54,456 nt of DNA, from positions 1-54,456 of IMG/VR virus record IMGVR_UViG_3300027898_000010. One strand, written 5' to 3'. This DNA comes from a virus. The notes beneath the pieces are model-generated. The model was not told where the DNA came from. It made no database searches and saw only the letters and a list, made by a program, of their open reading frames with translations. Shown here in pieces: positions 41,190-49,267 of this stretch (position 1 is its first letter; each line of letters opens with the position of its first letter). Both the position numbers and the translations under genes were made by a program.

Positions 41190-41435
41190 CTAGTTAGTGT
41201 CGGGGTCGACAAGCTCGCGCCGCTGGTTGCCGACGACGACAACGGCACCGCGCCGGGTGAGACGCGCCAGGCAGCCGTAAGCGCTAGCCTCGTTCTTCCA
41301 GCCCATGTGCAGCGCAATGGCCTTGTTAGACGGGAACCCGCGACCGGCGTCGATCTCGGCGCGAACGAAGTCGAGTACGCGCTGCTGCTGGGGCGGGAGC
41401 AGACCCGATGGACGGCGCAGAAGGGGCAAGCTCAC
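41190..41435 (-). CDS. LexA-type winged HTH protein, 81 aa
   Basis: Residues about 15-75 follow the LexA DNA-binding domain order: QQQRVLDFVRAEIDAGRGFP, SNKAIALHMGWKNEASAYGC, LARLTRRGAVVVVG. There is no S24 domain, so it is a stand-alone repressor-like protein. ATG overlaps the stop of the methyltransferase gene. Confidence 0.8.
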   Translation of the reverse strand: MSLPLLRRPSGLLPPQQQRVLDFVRAEIDAGRGFPSNKAIALHMGWKNEASAYGCLARLTRRGAVVVVGNQRRELVDPDTN

Positions 41436-43264
41436 GGTGCGCTCTCCATCATTTCGATCCGGCGCCCGATCCAGCGCATGACGTTGACAGCCATCGAGTT
41501 ACCGAGCGCTTTGTAGCGTGGGCCATCGGCGGCGGGCTTGCCGCGGTAGGGAACCGCAGAATATCCTCGCGGGAAGCCCTGCAAAAACTCGCACTCTTCG
41601 ACCGTCAATCTTCTGACCTGCCAACTGGTGAGTGTTGATTTACCTTCACTGCTTGCGGGTCGCCGTACTTTTTGAACCGCTGATAGTGCTTGTCGCAGTA
41701 GCCTAACCCCTTCTGCGGCTTCCCACAGATCGTGCATGAGCCTTTCGGCTTGTGCTCCTCGTTGTGACAACTCCGACAAATACGCTCCAAGTTCTCGGGC
41801 GAGTTGTTGAGATGGTTGCCATTCTTGTGGTGGACATCTCTCGCCAAAGGATTCCCGCAGCGATTGCACGGCCCCTGCGGAACGATCTTCCTCGCGTGAT
41901 AATGCGCAGTAGACCACCCAACGTCTGGAGAATGCCGCTGGTCGAAGTTCGCTGCCATGCAGCGCTGATCGCAGAATTTCCGGCGATTGAAGTGTATCAA
42001 GTATTCCAAGTCCCCATTGGGCAAACGCTTCCTCTCCAAGCGCGCTGCGCACTCCACGCAATAGCGCTCCGGAGTCGGTTTGCGATGGGCAGGCATGGCA
42101 TTCTCCCGAAAACTCTAACAACGTAATAGCAGCCGGATCGCTGCCCGTATTCAGGCAATCCGTGACGTCGCCGGTCTCGTAGCAGCCGTCATTCCCCGTA
42201 GTGCGGTAGGCCAGCGTCGGCGCGCGGCCGTGGGCTGGGATCGGATGACACGGATCTCCCTGCGCCGGGTTGCTGCGATTGGCGGCGCTGGTGATCTGGG
42301 TCTCGTCGAAGACAACCGGCAACAGTCGGCCCGCAAACGCATCTTGTGTCGTGCCGCCCTTGTTTCCTGCCGTGTCGAGTGTGCCAGCCACGGCCACGAA
42401 CGTCTCGCTCTCGAAGTCAAAACGCCCCGAGCCGCCGTGCGCGGTCTGCGCGTTCGCTACGTCGATCGGACCGGCTTGGTTGTTACCGCCGAATGCGAGC
42501 AAGCTGTCGCACGTATCAGCGTCGGTGCCATATGGTCTATCACCGCCTGTAGAGTTTCCGCCCGCCCGCAGGCACGGCGCAACATCGCTCGCGATCAATC
42601 CTCCGTCGCAGTCGAAGTCGGTTCCAAGTCCGCCACCGCCCTTAGTGCGCGCGCTAAGAGTGGGGGCAGGGTTTTGCCCCGCTTGGCGGCGCGGCGGAGA
42701 ATTCCCGAGCAGGCTCTCGCGCTCAAATAGTACCGCTGCGGCACGTCGCCAGTCTCCAGCACATCCGACAACGAACACACGCCGTCGTCGTTGAGGGACA
42801 GCCCGGCCAAACCCGTCCACTCGGACAAACTGAGCGTCCAGCACTCGGTAGGCGAGACCATACCCGCATTCTGCCAGCCCTCCGAGGATGGAGGCGAAAG
42901 CCCCTCCCCGGTCCATGCTGAGCACACCGGGGACGTTCTCCCAGATGACCCAGCGGGGGCGCAGGCGGCGAGCCAGGAGGCAAAATTCGAGCGCCAGGTT
43001 ACCACGCTCGTCATCCAATCCGCCTCTGAGACCGGCGATGCTGAACGACTGGCACGGGGTGCCTCCGACGAGAACATCGATAGCTGCATAGTCGTTGGCC
43101 CCAATCGTTGTAAAATCGCCGTGCAGCGGTACGTGCGGATAGTGGTGCTTCAGGACCGCGCGCGGAAACGCCTCGATCTCGCTGAAAAACGCCGGACGCC
43201 AACCGAGCGGATGCCAGGCGACGGACGCAGCCTCGATGCCGGAGCAGACGGAGCCGTAGATCAA
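41432..43264 (-). CDS. dcm-like: C5-cytosine DNA methyltransferase carrying a nested HNH gene
   Basis: Motif I GSVCSGIEA, catalytic GGTPCQS (C71), ENV (109-111), QRRRRVFVVG, then RRLTVEECEFLQGFP and ALGNSMAV at the end: all C5-MTase motifs in order. At 610 residues it is long. Residues about 390-553 coincide with a second open frame coding for an HNH endonuclease (41605-42096), ending where motif IX begins. That insertion keeps this frame open. Whether the enzyme tolerates the extra segment is unknown. Confidence 0.85.
   Translation of the reverse strand: MIYGSVCSGIEAASVAWHPLGWRPAFFSEIEAFPRAVLKHHYPHVPLHGDFTTIGANDYAAIDVLVGGTPCQSFSIAGLRGGLDDERGNLALEFCLLARRLRPRWVIWENVPGVLSMDRGGAFASILGGLAECGYGLAYRVLDAQFVRVDGFGRAVPQRRRRVFVVGCAGDWRRAAAVLFERESLLGNSPPRRQAGQNPAPTLSARTKGGGGLGTDFDCDGGLIASDVAPCLRAGGNSTGGDRPYGTDADTCDSLLAFGGNNQAGPIDVANAQTAHGGSGRFDFESETFVAVAGTLDTAGNKGGTTQDAFAGRLLPVVFDETQITSAANRSNPAQGDPCHPIPAHGRAPTLAYRTTGNDGCYETGDVTDCLNTGSDPAAITLLEFSGECHACPSQTDSGALLRGVRSALGEEAFAQWGLGILDTLQSPEILRSALHGSELRPAAFSRRWVVYCALSREEDRSAGAVQSLRESFGERCPPQEWQPSQQLARELGAYLSELSQRGAQAERLMHDLWEAAEGVRLLRQALSAVQKVRRPASSEGKSTLTSWQVRRLTVEECEFLQGFPRGYSAVPYRGKPAADGPRYKALGNSMAVNVMRWIGRRIEMMESAP
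41605..42096 (-). CDS. HNH endonuclease nested in methyltransferase gene, 163 aa
   Basis: Same strand, different frame from the methyltransferase. GGGAGA lies ahead of ATG. The frame has CVEC, a second CDQRC, CNRCGNPLARDVHHKNGNHL, NNSPENLERICRSCHNEEHK and CTICGKPQKG, i.e. an HNH core flanked by zinc pairs. This is a homing-type gene embedded in its target gene. Confidence 0.85.
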   Translation of the reverse strand: MPAHRKPTPERYCVECAARLERKRLPNGDLEYLIHFNRRKFCDQRCMAANFDQRHSPDVGWSTAHYHARKIVPQGPCNRCGNPLARDVHHKNGNHLNNSPENLERICRSCHNEEHKPKGSCTICGKPQKGLGYCDKHYQRFKKYGDPQAVKVNQHSPVGRSED

Positions 43265-43677
43265 GGTCCGCCCCCTTCATCACCAGCCATGTGCAGGATG
43301 TCGCGCACCTGCCGGGGGCGCTTCAGCGGCACGACGTTGGCGCCGTAGTCCTGCGCGGTAGGCACCGGATCGAACAGGCCATCGAGCCGCAGGAAGCCGT
43401 CACAGCGCCATAGGCTCTCCGGCAGCTGACCATCGGCCATCAGGAACCAAAGTTGCACATGAGCGCCCTCGGAGGCCTCGTGACGAACGGACACCCATCG
43501 GAACCGGACAAGCTGATGGTTTACAGTCGCTGCGGGATCAGCCACCGCAAGAGCGGGTGCCTCCGACAGCATGGGAATGACCACCGGACGAAGCTCCGAC
43601 GGCACGCCGTACCTTGCTGCGACTTGCCCCGCCACCTTCCCAAGAAGCCGGCCAGTTTGGTCGATGATATCGAACAT
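43261..43677 (-). CDS. Hypothetical protein, 138 aa
   Basis: ATG 43677 is preceded by GGAGGG. I reject the longer start at 43761 because it crosses the operator. N-terminus MFDIIDQTGRLLGKVAGQVA, beta-rich middle (HQLVRFRWVSVRHEASEGAH), Pro-rich C-terminus. Stop overlaps the methyltransferase start. Own operator upstream suggests repressor control. Confidence 0.65.
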   Translation of the reverse strand: MFDIIDQTGRLLGKVAGQVAARYGVPSELRPVVIPMLSEAPALAVADPAATVNHQLVRFRWVSVRHEASEGAHVQLWFLMADGQLPESLWRCDGFLRLDGLFDPVPTAQDYGANVVPLKRPRQVRDILHMAGDEGGGP

Positions 43678-43695
43678 GATGCGCCCTCCATTTTG

Positions 43696-43710
43696 TGGAA
43701 ATTTATTCCA
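43696..43710. promoter_or_regulatory. Operator upstream of 138-aa gene
   Basis: TGGAAATTTATTCCA, with G before and C after it (17-bp GTGGAA-N5-TTCCAC), between TerL and the 138-aa gene. Could control the methyltransferase-HNH-LexA unit. Confidence 0.65.
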
Positions 43711-43757
43711 CATTCTCGAGCGCAAGTCGAGGTTCGATCGCCACCCATCCCCAGGCA

Positions 43758-45437
43758 TCACACGGTCTGCCAGTCGTTATCGGGTGCATCGCTACGGCCG
43801 GGCTCGACGTAGTCGTCCAGGTGGTTGACGACGGCGGGCGGGGGAATATGGCCTTCGACCATGGAGTCGAGCAAGCGCCCGACGAGGCCCGAGGCGTCCA
43901 CCTGGTCGTCATGCGCGGCGGTCGGGAATTGGGTTAGCTCGCGCACGTACTCCTCGACCCAGGGGTGGCTCGCATCGACGGAGATTGTCGGCAGGAACAC
44001 GCGCTTGGGGCCGGTGGCGCCGAGGGCAAGCTGGCCCTGGAAGGACCGGGCGCGCATGGCCTTGTCCTGGCGCCCCATCGAGAACTGCTCCATGGCGCCG
44101 TAGATCTTGCGCTCCTCCATCCGGCGGCGGATGAACGGGCCGATCGAGTTGACGATCTGGTCGCGGTCGGTTGCCCAATTCAGGGTGTCGTAGTCGCGCA
44201 TCAGATCGAGCATGGCGTCGACACCGACGTCGGTTGTGCACTGCTGGCGCCAGACTTTGACGATGTAGATGTTTCCCACCGGACACACGGCGAAGACCAG
44301 GTGCACGGTCCAGTCGCCGCCGTTGGACGTGATGGCGAAGTCCGACGCGCCATAGAAGCGGCAGTATTCCGGCACGACGGGATACCAGCCGAACCATTCC
44401 TTCTTGAAGAACAGGCCCTCGTCGAGCGACGGACGCTGTTGGTAGAGCGAGGCCCAATCGCGAGCGCGCGCGGGGTTATCGCGGATCTTGAACATATCCT
44501 CGGCCTTGAACCACTCCGGCCAGAGGAGATCGCCGGGAGCGCGCCCTAAGGGATCGTCGCGGCGCTCGCAAATCATCGGCAGGTTCACGACGTACCAGTA
44601 ATGGCCGTCCTTACAGCGCGCGATGCCGGTGCGTCCGTCGTAGTTGTCCGGAAGAAGCCGCCCAGCGAGATCGAGATGACTCCAGCGCGTCTGAATGAGC
44701 ATCTGCCACGCGTCCGGCTTCAGCCGGGTGAGGAACGACGAGTTGTACTCCTCCCACGTCGCGGTGGAGATCGCCTCGCTGTCTGCGTCAGCACGGTTGC
44801 GCACGGGGTCGTCGATGATGCCGACATCGCAACGGCGGCCCGTGATGCCGGCGCGGATGCCCCGCCCGAGATAGCCGCTATCGTTCTGCAGATCCCACTC
44901 GTCCGCGGCGCTGGTTTCCGCAGAGAGGCCGATGCCGAAGATATCGCGAAAATCCTCGCTCTTCGCCACCGAACGGCAACGGCGGCCGAACGAGCGCGCC
45001 AGAGACTGCTCGAACGAACAGGCCAGGATCTGCTGGCGCGGTTTGCGGCCCATGAAGTACGGCGGGAAGCCAACCGAGGCATACGTGCTTTTGGCCGCAC
45101 CAGGCGGCAGGAAGAACATGACCCGCTTGACGATGCCGCTGGGGGTTTGCACGCCGCCCTCAACCATGGCCTCCATCACGTCGATCAGAAGATCGTGGTG
45201 GGCTGCCGGGCGAATGCGGACGGGGTAGAACGTCTCGCACTCAGGGTCGTCGGGATCGAGCGGAGCGCCCGGGAGGTCAATTGACTTCAGAAATTCCCGG
45301 TAGCTTGCGCGCGCCCGCGTTCTGCGTTCCTCCTCCCACGTCCTCCGCAGGAGAGCCCAATCCGAGGCGTTCAGCGAGCTCAAGCGCTCGGGCGCGATCA
45401 CTCGCGAGAGCCTCGGTGCGGTTTGGTCCGTCCTCAT
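43758..45437 (-). CDS. Terminase large subunit
   Basis: 559 residues. Walker-A-like PPGAAKSTY (111-119), Walker B DVGIIDDP (204-211), and C-terminal nuclease signatures GASDFAI and HDDQVDASG, of the Terminase_6 type. ATG 45437 overlaps TerS by 161 bases; an internal start could shorten the first 30-50 residues, but no clear alternative with a ribosome site is visible. Packages DNA with TerS and the portal. Confidence 0.9.
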   Translation of the reverse strand: MRTDQTAPRLSRVIAPERLSSLNASDWALLRRTWEEERRTRARASYREFLKSIDLPGAPLDPDDPECETFYPVRIRPAAHHDLLIDVMEAMVEGGVQTPSGIVKRVMFFLPPGAAKSTYASVGFPPYFMGRKPRQQILACSFEQSLARSFGRRCRSVAKSEDFRDIFGIGLSAETSAADEWDLQNDSGYLGRGIRAGITGRRCDVGIIDDPVRNRADADSEAISTATWEEYNSSFLTRLKPDAWQMLIQTRWSHLDLAGRLLPDNYDGRTGIARCKDGHYWYVVNLPMICERRDDPLGRAPGDLLWPEWFKAEDMFKIRDNPARARDWASLYQQRPSLDEGLFFKKEWFGWYPVVPEYCRFYGASDFAITSNGGDWTVHLVFAVCPVGNIYIVKVWRQQCTTDVGVDAMLDLMRDYDTLNWATDRDQIVNSIGPFIRRRMEERKIYGAMEQFSMGRQDKAMRARSFQGQLALGATGPKRVFLPTISVDASHPWVEEYVRELTQFPTAAHDDQVDASGLVGRLLDSMVEGHIPPPAVVNHLDDYVEPGRSDAPDNDWQTV

Positions 45438-45891
45438 TGGTGACCTCTACGACGTCCTTCTGCCCGAGGTATTGCTTCCCGAGCCAAATCAAGATGCTGG
45501 CGTTCTTGTCAGCCATCGAGAACTGCTTGCGCCTAATGGAGATACGGAACTTCATCCCGCCGCGTTCGCGGGCCTCCAGAACGCTTTTGTTGGCCTTTAG
45601 AAACGCGTAGAGCGTTGCGGTGCTCACGTTGAGCATCGACGCGATTTCCTCGTCGGTGCTGCCGATGCCCGACAACCCCTCAACCATGGCAATCGTGCTT
45701 TCGTCGGCCTGCAGCTTGGGCGGCCTGCCGGTTTTCTTCGCCTCCAGAACCGCATCTGGCATGCGAGGCGGAGGCGGCTTCTTGTCCAGCTTAGCGCCCT
45801 TCTTAAGGCCGCGCCGCTTACCATCGGCTGGGGGCGTCTTGCCGCCCTGACGGCCATATTCGGCCTGCGTTTTGCGTTGAGGCTTGCTCAT
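45277..45891 (-). CDS. Terminase small subunit-like HTH protein, 204 aa
   Basis: GRPPK followed by GIGSTDEEIASMLNVSTATL and YAFLKANKSVLEARERGG is a common TerS DNA-recognition pattern. N-terminus is Lys/Pro-rich and the C-terminus is acidic. Directly precedes TerL. Binds the packaging site. Start overlaps the upstream remnant gene by four bases. Confidence 0.85.
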   Translation of the reverse strand: MSKPQRKTQAEYGRQGGKTPPADGKRRGLKKGAKLDKKPPPPRMPDAVLEAKKTGRPPKLQADESTIAMVEGLSGIGSTDEEIASMLNVSTATLYAFLKANKSVLEARERGGMKFRISIRRKQFSMADKNASILIWLGKQYLGQKDVVEVTNEDGPNRTEALASDRARALELAERLGLGSPAEDVGGGTQNAGARKLPGISEVN

Positions 45892-46010
45892 GGTTTCCTC
45901 GCATATTCTCCAAAGTAGCGCGCATCGGCTACTGCGCGAGCGGAGGCGGCGGATTCAAGCGACTTGTAGCGCCCGAGTTCAATCAGTTGGCCATCGACGG
46001 CGTCAGCCAC
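45888..46010 (-). pseudogene. AP2-domain remnant, 40 aa
   Basis: GTG 46010 overlaps the previous stop. The sequence IELGRYKSLESAASARAVAD, then RYFGEYARKP, matches the C-terminal AP2 end of the HNH-AP2 protein at 48775 (IALGRFDTIDEAAAARAVAA, RYHGEFARHK). The HNH part is missing, so it is probably a decayed homing gene or a surviving DNA-binding tail. Stop overlaps TerS start. Confidence 0.7.
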
Positions 46011-46197
46011 GACCACCTCCCCAGGCGGCGATGCCGATGCCCCCTGCGATGATGGCGTAGCCCTGGGCCGTGCCGCTGATGTGGATGAACGATAGCGCCG
46101 GCACGAGGTCTTGCAGCCCCTTGATGGCAGCTAGGAGGGCGAACAGCAGCGATACCGTCTGAATGAACGGGCGCATGGCGGTGAGGAACTGCGTCAC
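46003..46197 (-). CDS. Two-segment membrane protein, 64 aa
   Basis: Two hydrophobic stretches (VSLLFALLAAIKGLQDLV and YAIIAGGIGIAAWG) with short loops. ATG overlaps the stop of the 114-aa gene. Size and topology resemble class II holins, but it lies away from the lysis genes. Confidence 0.6.
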   Translation of the reverse strand: MTQFLTAMRPFIQTVSLLFALLAAIKGLQDLVPALSFIHISGTAQGYAIIAGGIGIAAWGGGRG

Positions 46198-46538
46198 GAT
46201 ACGATCTCCGGGGCTGGGCCTGCGAGGCGCTTGATGCGAGCAAGGTTGCGCTTGGCCTGCTTTACGAGGTCGAGCGCGACGTTGAAGCGGTGCTCGGCCT
46301 GCTGCAGGGCCTTTCTGCTGGTCGCAACCCGCTTGTTGATCCGAACTCTGCCGTCGGGCAGATCTTCCATGAGCGGGATACTCCGCACATCGGCGTAGGC
46401 AGCCTTGGCGCTTTCGAGAAGCACCTGGGACTGAGCGCGGTACGCTTCGGCCGTCTTCACGTCGGCAGCAGCGTCGGCCAGCGGGTTAGGCTCAGACGGC
46501 GTGTGTGAGGCTGTGGTGGGCGTGTGGAGCGTGTTCAT
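46194..46538 (-). CDS. Hypothetical helical protein, 114 aa
   Basis: ATG 46538 overlaps the TGA of the ParB-methyltransferase and follows AGAAGG. Long helical region (AEAYRAQSQVLLESAKAAYA and ALQQAEHRFNVALDLVKQAK), likely coiled coil. No family recognised. Confidence 0.65.
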   Translation of the reverse strand: MNTLHTPTTASHTPSEPNPLADAAADVKTAEAYRAQSQVLLESAKAAYADVRSIPLMEDLPDGRVRINKRVATSRKALQQAEHRFNVALDLVKQAKRNLARIKRLAGPAPEIVS

Positions 46539-48778
46539 GCGGCCTTCTCTTTGCGTTTGGGCTTCGCCTTCGGCTTCGGCTCGGGCTTTGCGTCTGGTGC
46601 CCAGCCGCGCTCGGCCACAACGTCGGCATAGGGAACCCGGGTGCCGTCGGGCTTTTCGAGGAACACCTTGTCGTAACCACCAACGAAGGTAGCCCACCGG
46701 TTGAGGGCAACGTCGACGTATGGGGGGTGGAGTTCGACGGCGTAGGCGATGCGGCCGGAAAGTTCGCAGGCCATGATGGTGGTGCCCGAGCCGCTGAACG
46801 GCTCATAGATCGCTTGGCCGGCGGTGGAGTTGTTCTCGATCGGGCGCTGCATGCAGGCGATGGGCTTCTGCGTCGAGTGGCCCGTCTCGGACTTGCGATG
46901 CTCGATGTGCCAGGTGGTCGATTGCTTACGGCCACCATGGTACTGACCCGGGTTACCGTCTTTCACGGCATAGGCGAGATCGTCGTGCTCGACATCGAAG
47001 CGGTCGGTCCATTGGTCCTTGGGGGACTTCGAGGCGAACGCGCAATTGTGAGTGACGATGCCGTCAGCAACGTAGTGCTCGTCTTTATCGACGTCGATTG
47101 AGTAGACCTCACCAACAAAAGGCTCGAACTCAACGCACTCAATGGTGCGCCATTCGAAGTTGTCTCCATCGGTCGGAACTGGAACCTGCATGATGCCAGG
47201 GACCAAATTACAAGCGGCTACACGCTTTGATTGTGAGCGGCTTGACCTCTCTCCATCTGCGCAGATAAGAGGGCGATGTTGGCTGAGGCCGAAATCGCTG
47301 AATAGGCGAGAGACGCCATCAGCAAGGCGATGGTGCCCGATCTTCAAATAGATTGCGGCGACATGATCCTTGTTGCGATGCACGTCGACCTTGTCTGGCT
47401 GACGCGCGGACGCTTCCCAGCAAGTTGTCGGGATGCCGTACACACAGCTGGCGACCTGTTCGGCAACCTGAGCCGACTGCGCGTCATCATGGGCCGACAA
47501 CACCCAGGCCGCGTCCGCTCCTTCTTGGCGACGGCGAACAGCAAGCCCAAATCCCAGAGAGTTGAACAACCGGCAGCGCCCCACTCGCCAACGCTCTCCA
47601 GAGCGCATCAGGTACACAACGTGCATGTCTGCCGCGTCGGGGGAGAAGCGAACCGTGAATGAATGCTCTGCGGTTGCGCGCGTGAGTAGATCGCCGACGC
47701 GGATAGAATGCATGTTCCCGTCATAGTCGCGCCTCACCGCCTTAGTCACGGCCCGGCCGCGCTTGCGAACAACGCTCTCGTAAGCGTTATAGCTAACGAC
47801 ATGATCGCCATCTTTGAGGGTTTCAATTGGGACCAATTCTATGTCTGCGAACGTCCCCTGACGCCCAACCTCAGTCGCGTGAGCTTCTACAACTTTTTGC
47901 ACCAAAGTTCCCGCCGGCTGGCACGGCTCATGCTGCCAATGGTAGTCGCCGCGGCTGATCGCCAGGCGGGGATTCACCCAAATGATCTGGCTCCGGATCT
48001 TGAATTTGCAGGCCTTCAGCGACTGGTAGACGACGTCGGCCATCACGCCAGCGTGCCACACGTAGGCGACGGAGCCGGGGAACAGCGCCCACGCCTCGCG
48101 CCAATCGGCCTGGTCGTCGTTCAACACCTTGCCCTTGGCCGTGTCGGCGCCGTTGGCGAGCCCAGCGCCATCGCGCCACGAAGCGTCGTACTCCACGCCA
48201 TAGGGTGGATCCGTGACCATAAGGTGCGGCTTAACCTTACCCAGCAACCGACCGACGACGTGGGCCTCGATCGAGGAACCGCAGATGATGCGGTGATCAC
48301 CAAGGTGCCATAGGTCGCCGGGCTCGGAGAGCGGGTGCTCGGGCGGTTCCGGAGTGGCCTCGGCGCGCTCCAGGTCGTCTTCCGTTAGGAGGAGCTTATT
48401 CAGTTCGTCCAGATCGAAGCCGGTCATGGCCAGATCGAAGTCGAGCGCCTGTAGCGCCTCCAGTTCGGACGCGAGCACGTCATCGAGCCACTCCGATTCC
48501 TGAGCGACCCGATTATCCGCGAGCCGATACGCTTTCACCTGCGCGGGTGTCAGGTCGTCGCCAACGGTGACCGGCACTCGCTTCAGCCCAAGCTGCTGCG
48601 CGGCCTTGAGACGCGTGTGCCCCGCGATGATCACGCCATCCGCGTCAACCACAATTGCGACGCGGAACCCTAACTCTCTGATGGAAGCCGCAACCTTGTC
48701 GACGGCCTTTGCGCTGATGGCGCGCGGGTTACGATCGTATGGCTTAACCCGCTCGATGTCCCAAAGAGCAACCTTCAT
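46535..48778 (-). CDS. ParB-domain DNA methyltransferase with in-frame intein
   Basis: 747 residues, about 454 after splicing. Residues 1-105 form a ParB/sulfiredoxin-type N-terminal domain (ASIRELGFRVAIVVDADGVI and GHTRLKAAQQLG). Residues 190-198 DPPYGVEYD are the catalytic motif of an N4-cytosine or N6-adenine methyltransferase, with EPFSGSGTTI near the end as the SAM motif. The C-terminus is a Lys/Pro-rich tail. The intein sits at HEP / CAF. ATG overlaps the stop of the HNH-AP2 gene. Confidence 0.9.
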   Translation of the reverse strand: MKVALWDIERVKPYDRNPRAISAKAVDKVAASIRELGFRVAIVVDADGVIIAGHTRLKAAQQLGLKRVPVTVGDDLTPAQVKAYRLADNRVAQESEWLDDVLASELEALQALDFDLAMTGFDLDELNKLLLTEDDLERAEATPEPPEHPLSEPGDLWHLGDHRIICGSSIEAHVVGRLLGKVKPHLMVTDPPYGVEYDASWRDGAGLANGADTAKGKVLNDDQADWREAWALFPGSVAYVWHAGVMADVVYQSLKACKFKIRSQIIWVNPRLAISRGDYHWQHEPCQPAGTLVQKVVEAHATEVGRQGTFADIELVPIETLKDGDHVVSYNAYESVVRKRGRAVTKAVRRDYDGNMHSIRVGDLLTRATAEHSFTVRFSPDAADMHVVYLMRSGERWRVGRCRLFNSLGFGLAVRRRQEGADAAWVLSAHDDAQSAQVAEQVASCVYGIPTTCWEASARQPDKVDVHRNKDHVAAIYLKIGHHRLADGVSRLFSDFGLSQHRPLICADGERSSRSQSKRVAACNLVPGIMQVPVPTDGDNFEWRTIECVEFEPFVGEVYSIDVDKDEHYVADGIVTHNCAFASKSPKDQWTDRFDVEHDDLAYAVKDGNPGQYHGGRKQSTTWHIEHRKSETGHSTQKPIACMQRPIENNSTAGQAIYEPFSGSGTTIMACELSGRIAYAVELHPPYVDVALNRWATFVGGYDKVFLEKPDGTRVPYADVVAERGWAPDAKPEPKPKAKPKRKEKAA
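47045..47923 (-). mobile_element. Intein B in ParB-methyltransferase, 293 aa
   Basis: Starts CQPAGTLV after WQHEP, has TAEHSF (block B), VYSIDVDKDEHYVADG (block F) and ends VTHN before extein Cys (CAFASK). Centre HVVYLMRSGERWRVG and WVLSAHDDAQSAQVAEQV parallels the helicase intein. No LAGLIDADG. Both inteins thus belong to one family placed in two unrelated hosts. Confidence 0.92.
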
Positions 48779-49260
48779 TTATGCCTCGCGAATTCGCCGT
48801 GGTATCTCTCCGCGGCCACCGCGCGAGCAGCGGCTGCCTCATCTATGGTGTCGAATCGACCCAGCGCGATTTTCTTGTTGTTCACGCTGATCATGGCGCA
48901 CCATTTCTGCCTCTCCTCTGACCAGCACACACCTTTGACGCCGGACTTGTTGCGACGCGGAGCTGGGGTGTTCCACCCGTTCTCCGCCTTCGTCGCGAGC
49001 CGTAGGTTGCATATCCGATTGTCATCCTTCACGCAGTTGACATGGTCAACATTGGTGCTCGGCCACTCCCCATAGTGGATCGCCCATGCCAAGCGATGGG
49101 CAGCCACCGTTTTGTAGCGGCCGGAAATTATGAACCCTATGATCTGGTATCCGCGATGCCGGGCGCCAATGATCGGCGTGCTAGATCGCCATACGCCGGT
49201 CTGAGGGTCGTAGCCGATGCAATCGCGCAAAGCAGAGATAGACCACACATCTATCTTCAT
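48775..49260 (-). CDS. HNH-AP2 homing endonuclease-like protein, 161 aa
   Basis: ATG 49260 after GAGGAACCG; an upstream extension is rejected. HNH core: HRLAWAIHYGEWPSTNVDHV, then NCVKDDNRICNLRLATKAEN. The C-terminus carries AP2 (SGVKGVCWSEERQKWCAMIS, LGRFDTIDEAAAARAVAA). Free-standing homing gene upstream of the ParB-methyltransferase, its stop overlapping that start. Confidence 0.9.
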   Translation of the reverse strand: MKIDVWSISALRDCIGYDPQTGVWRSSTPIIGARHRGYQIIGFIISGRYKTVAAHRLAWAIHYGEWPSTNVDHVNCVKDDNRICNLRLATKAENGWNTPAPRRNKSGVKGVCWSEERQKWCAMISVNNKKIALGRFDTIDEAAAARAVAAERYHGEFARHK

Positions 49261-49267
49261 CGGTTCC

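Noticed and set aside
46003-46197. Holin assignment for the 64-aa two-segment membrane protein
   Set aside because: Topology fits, but it is far from the endolysin and spanins, so left as membrane protein.
46535-48778. Phage partition ParB
   Set aside because: Only the N-terminal ParB-type domain is present, fused to a methyltransferase; no ParA partner or HTH-plus-dimer domain.
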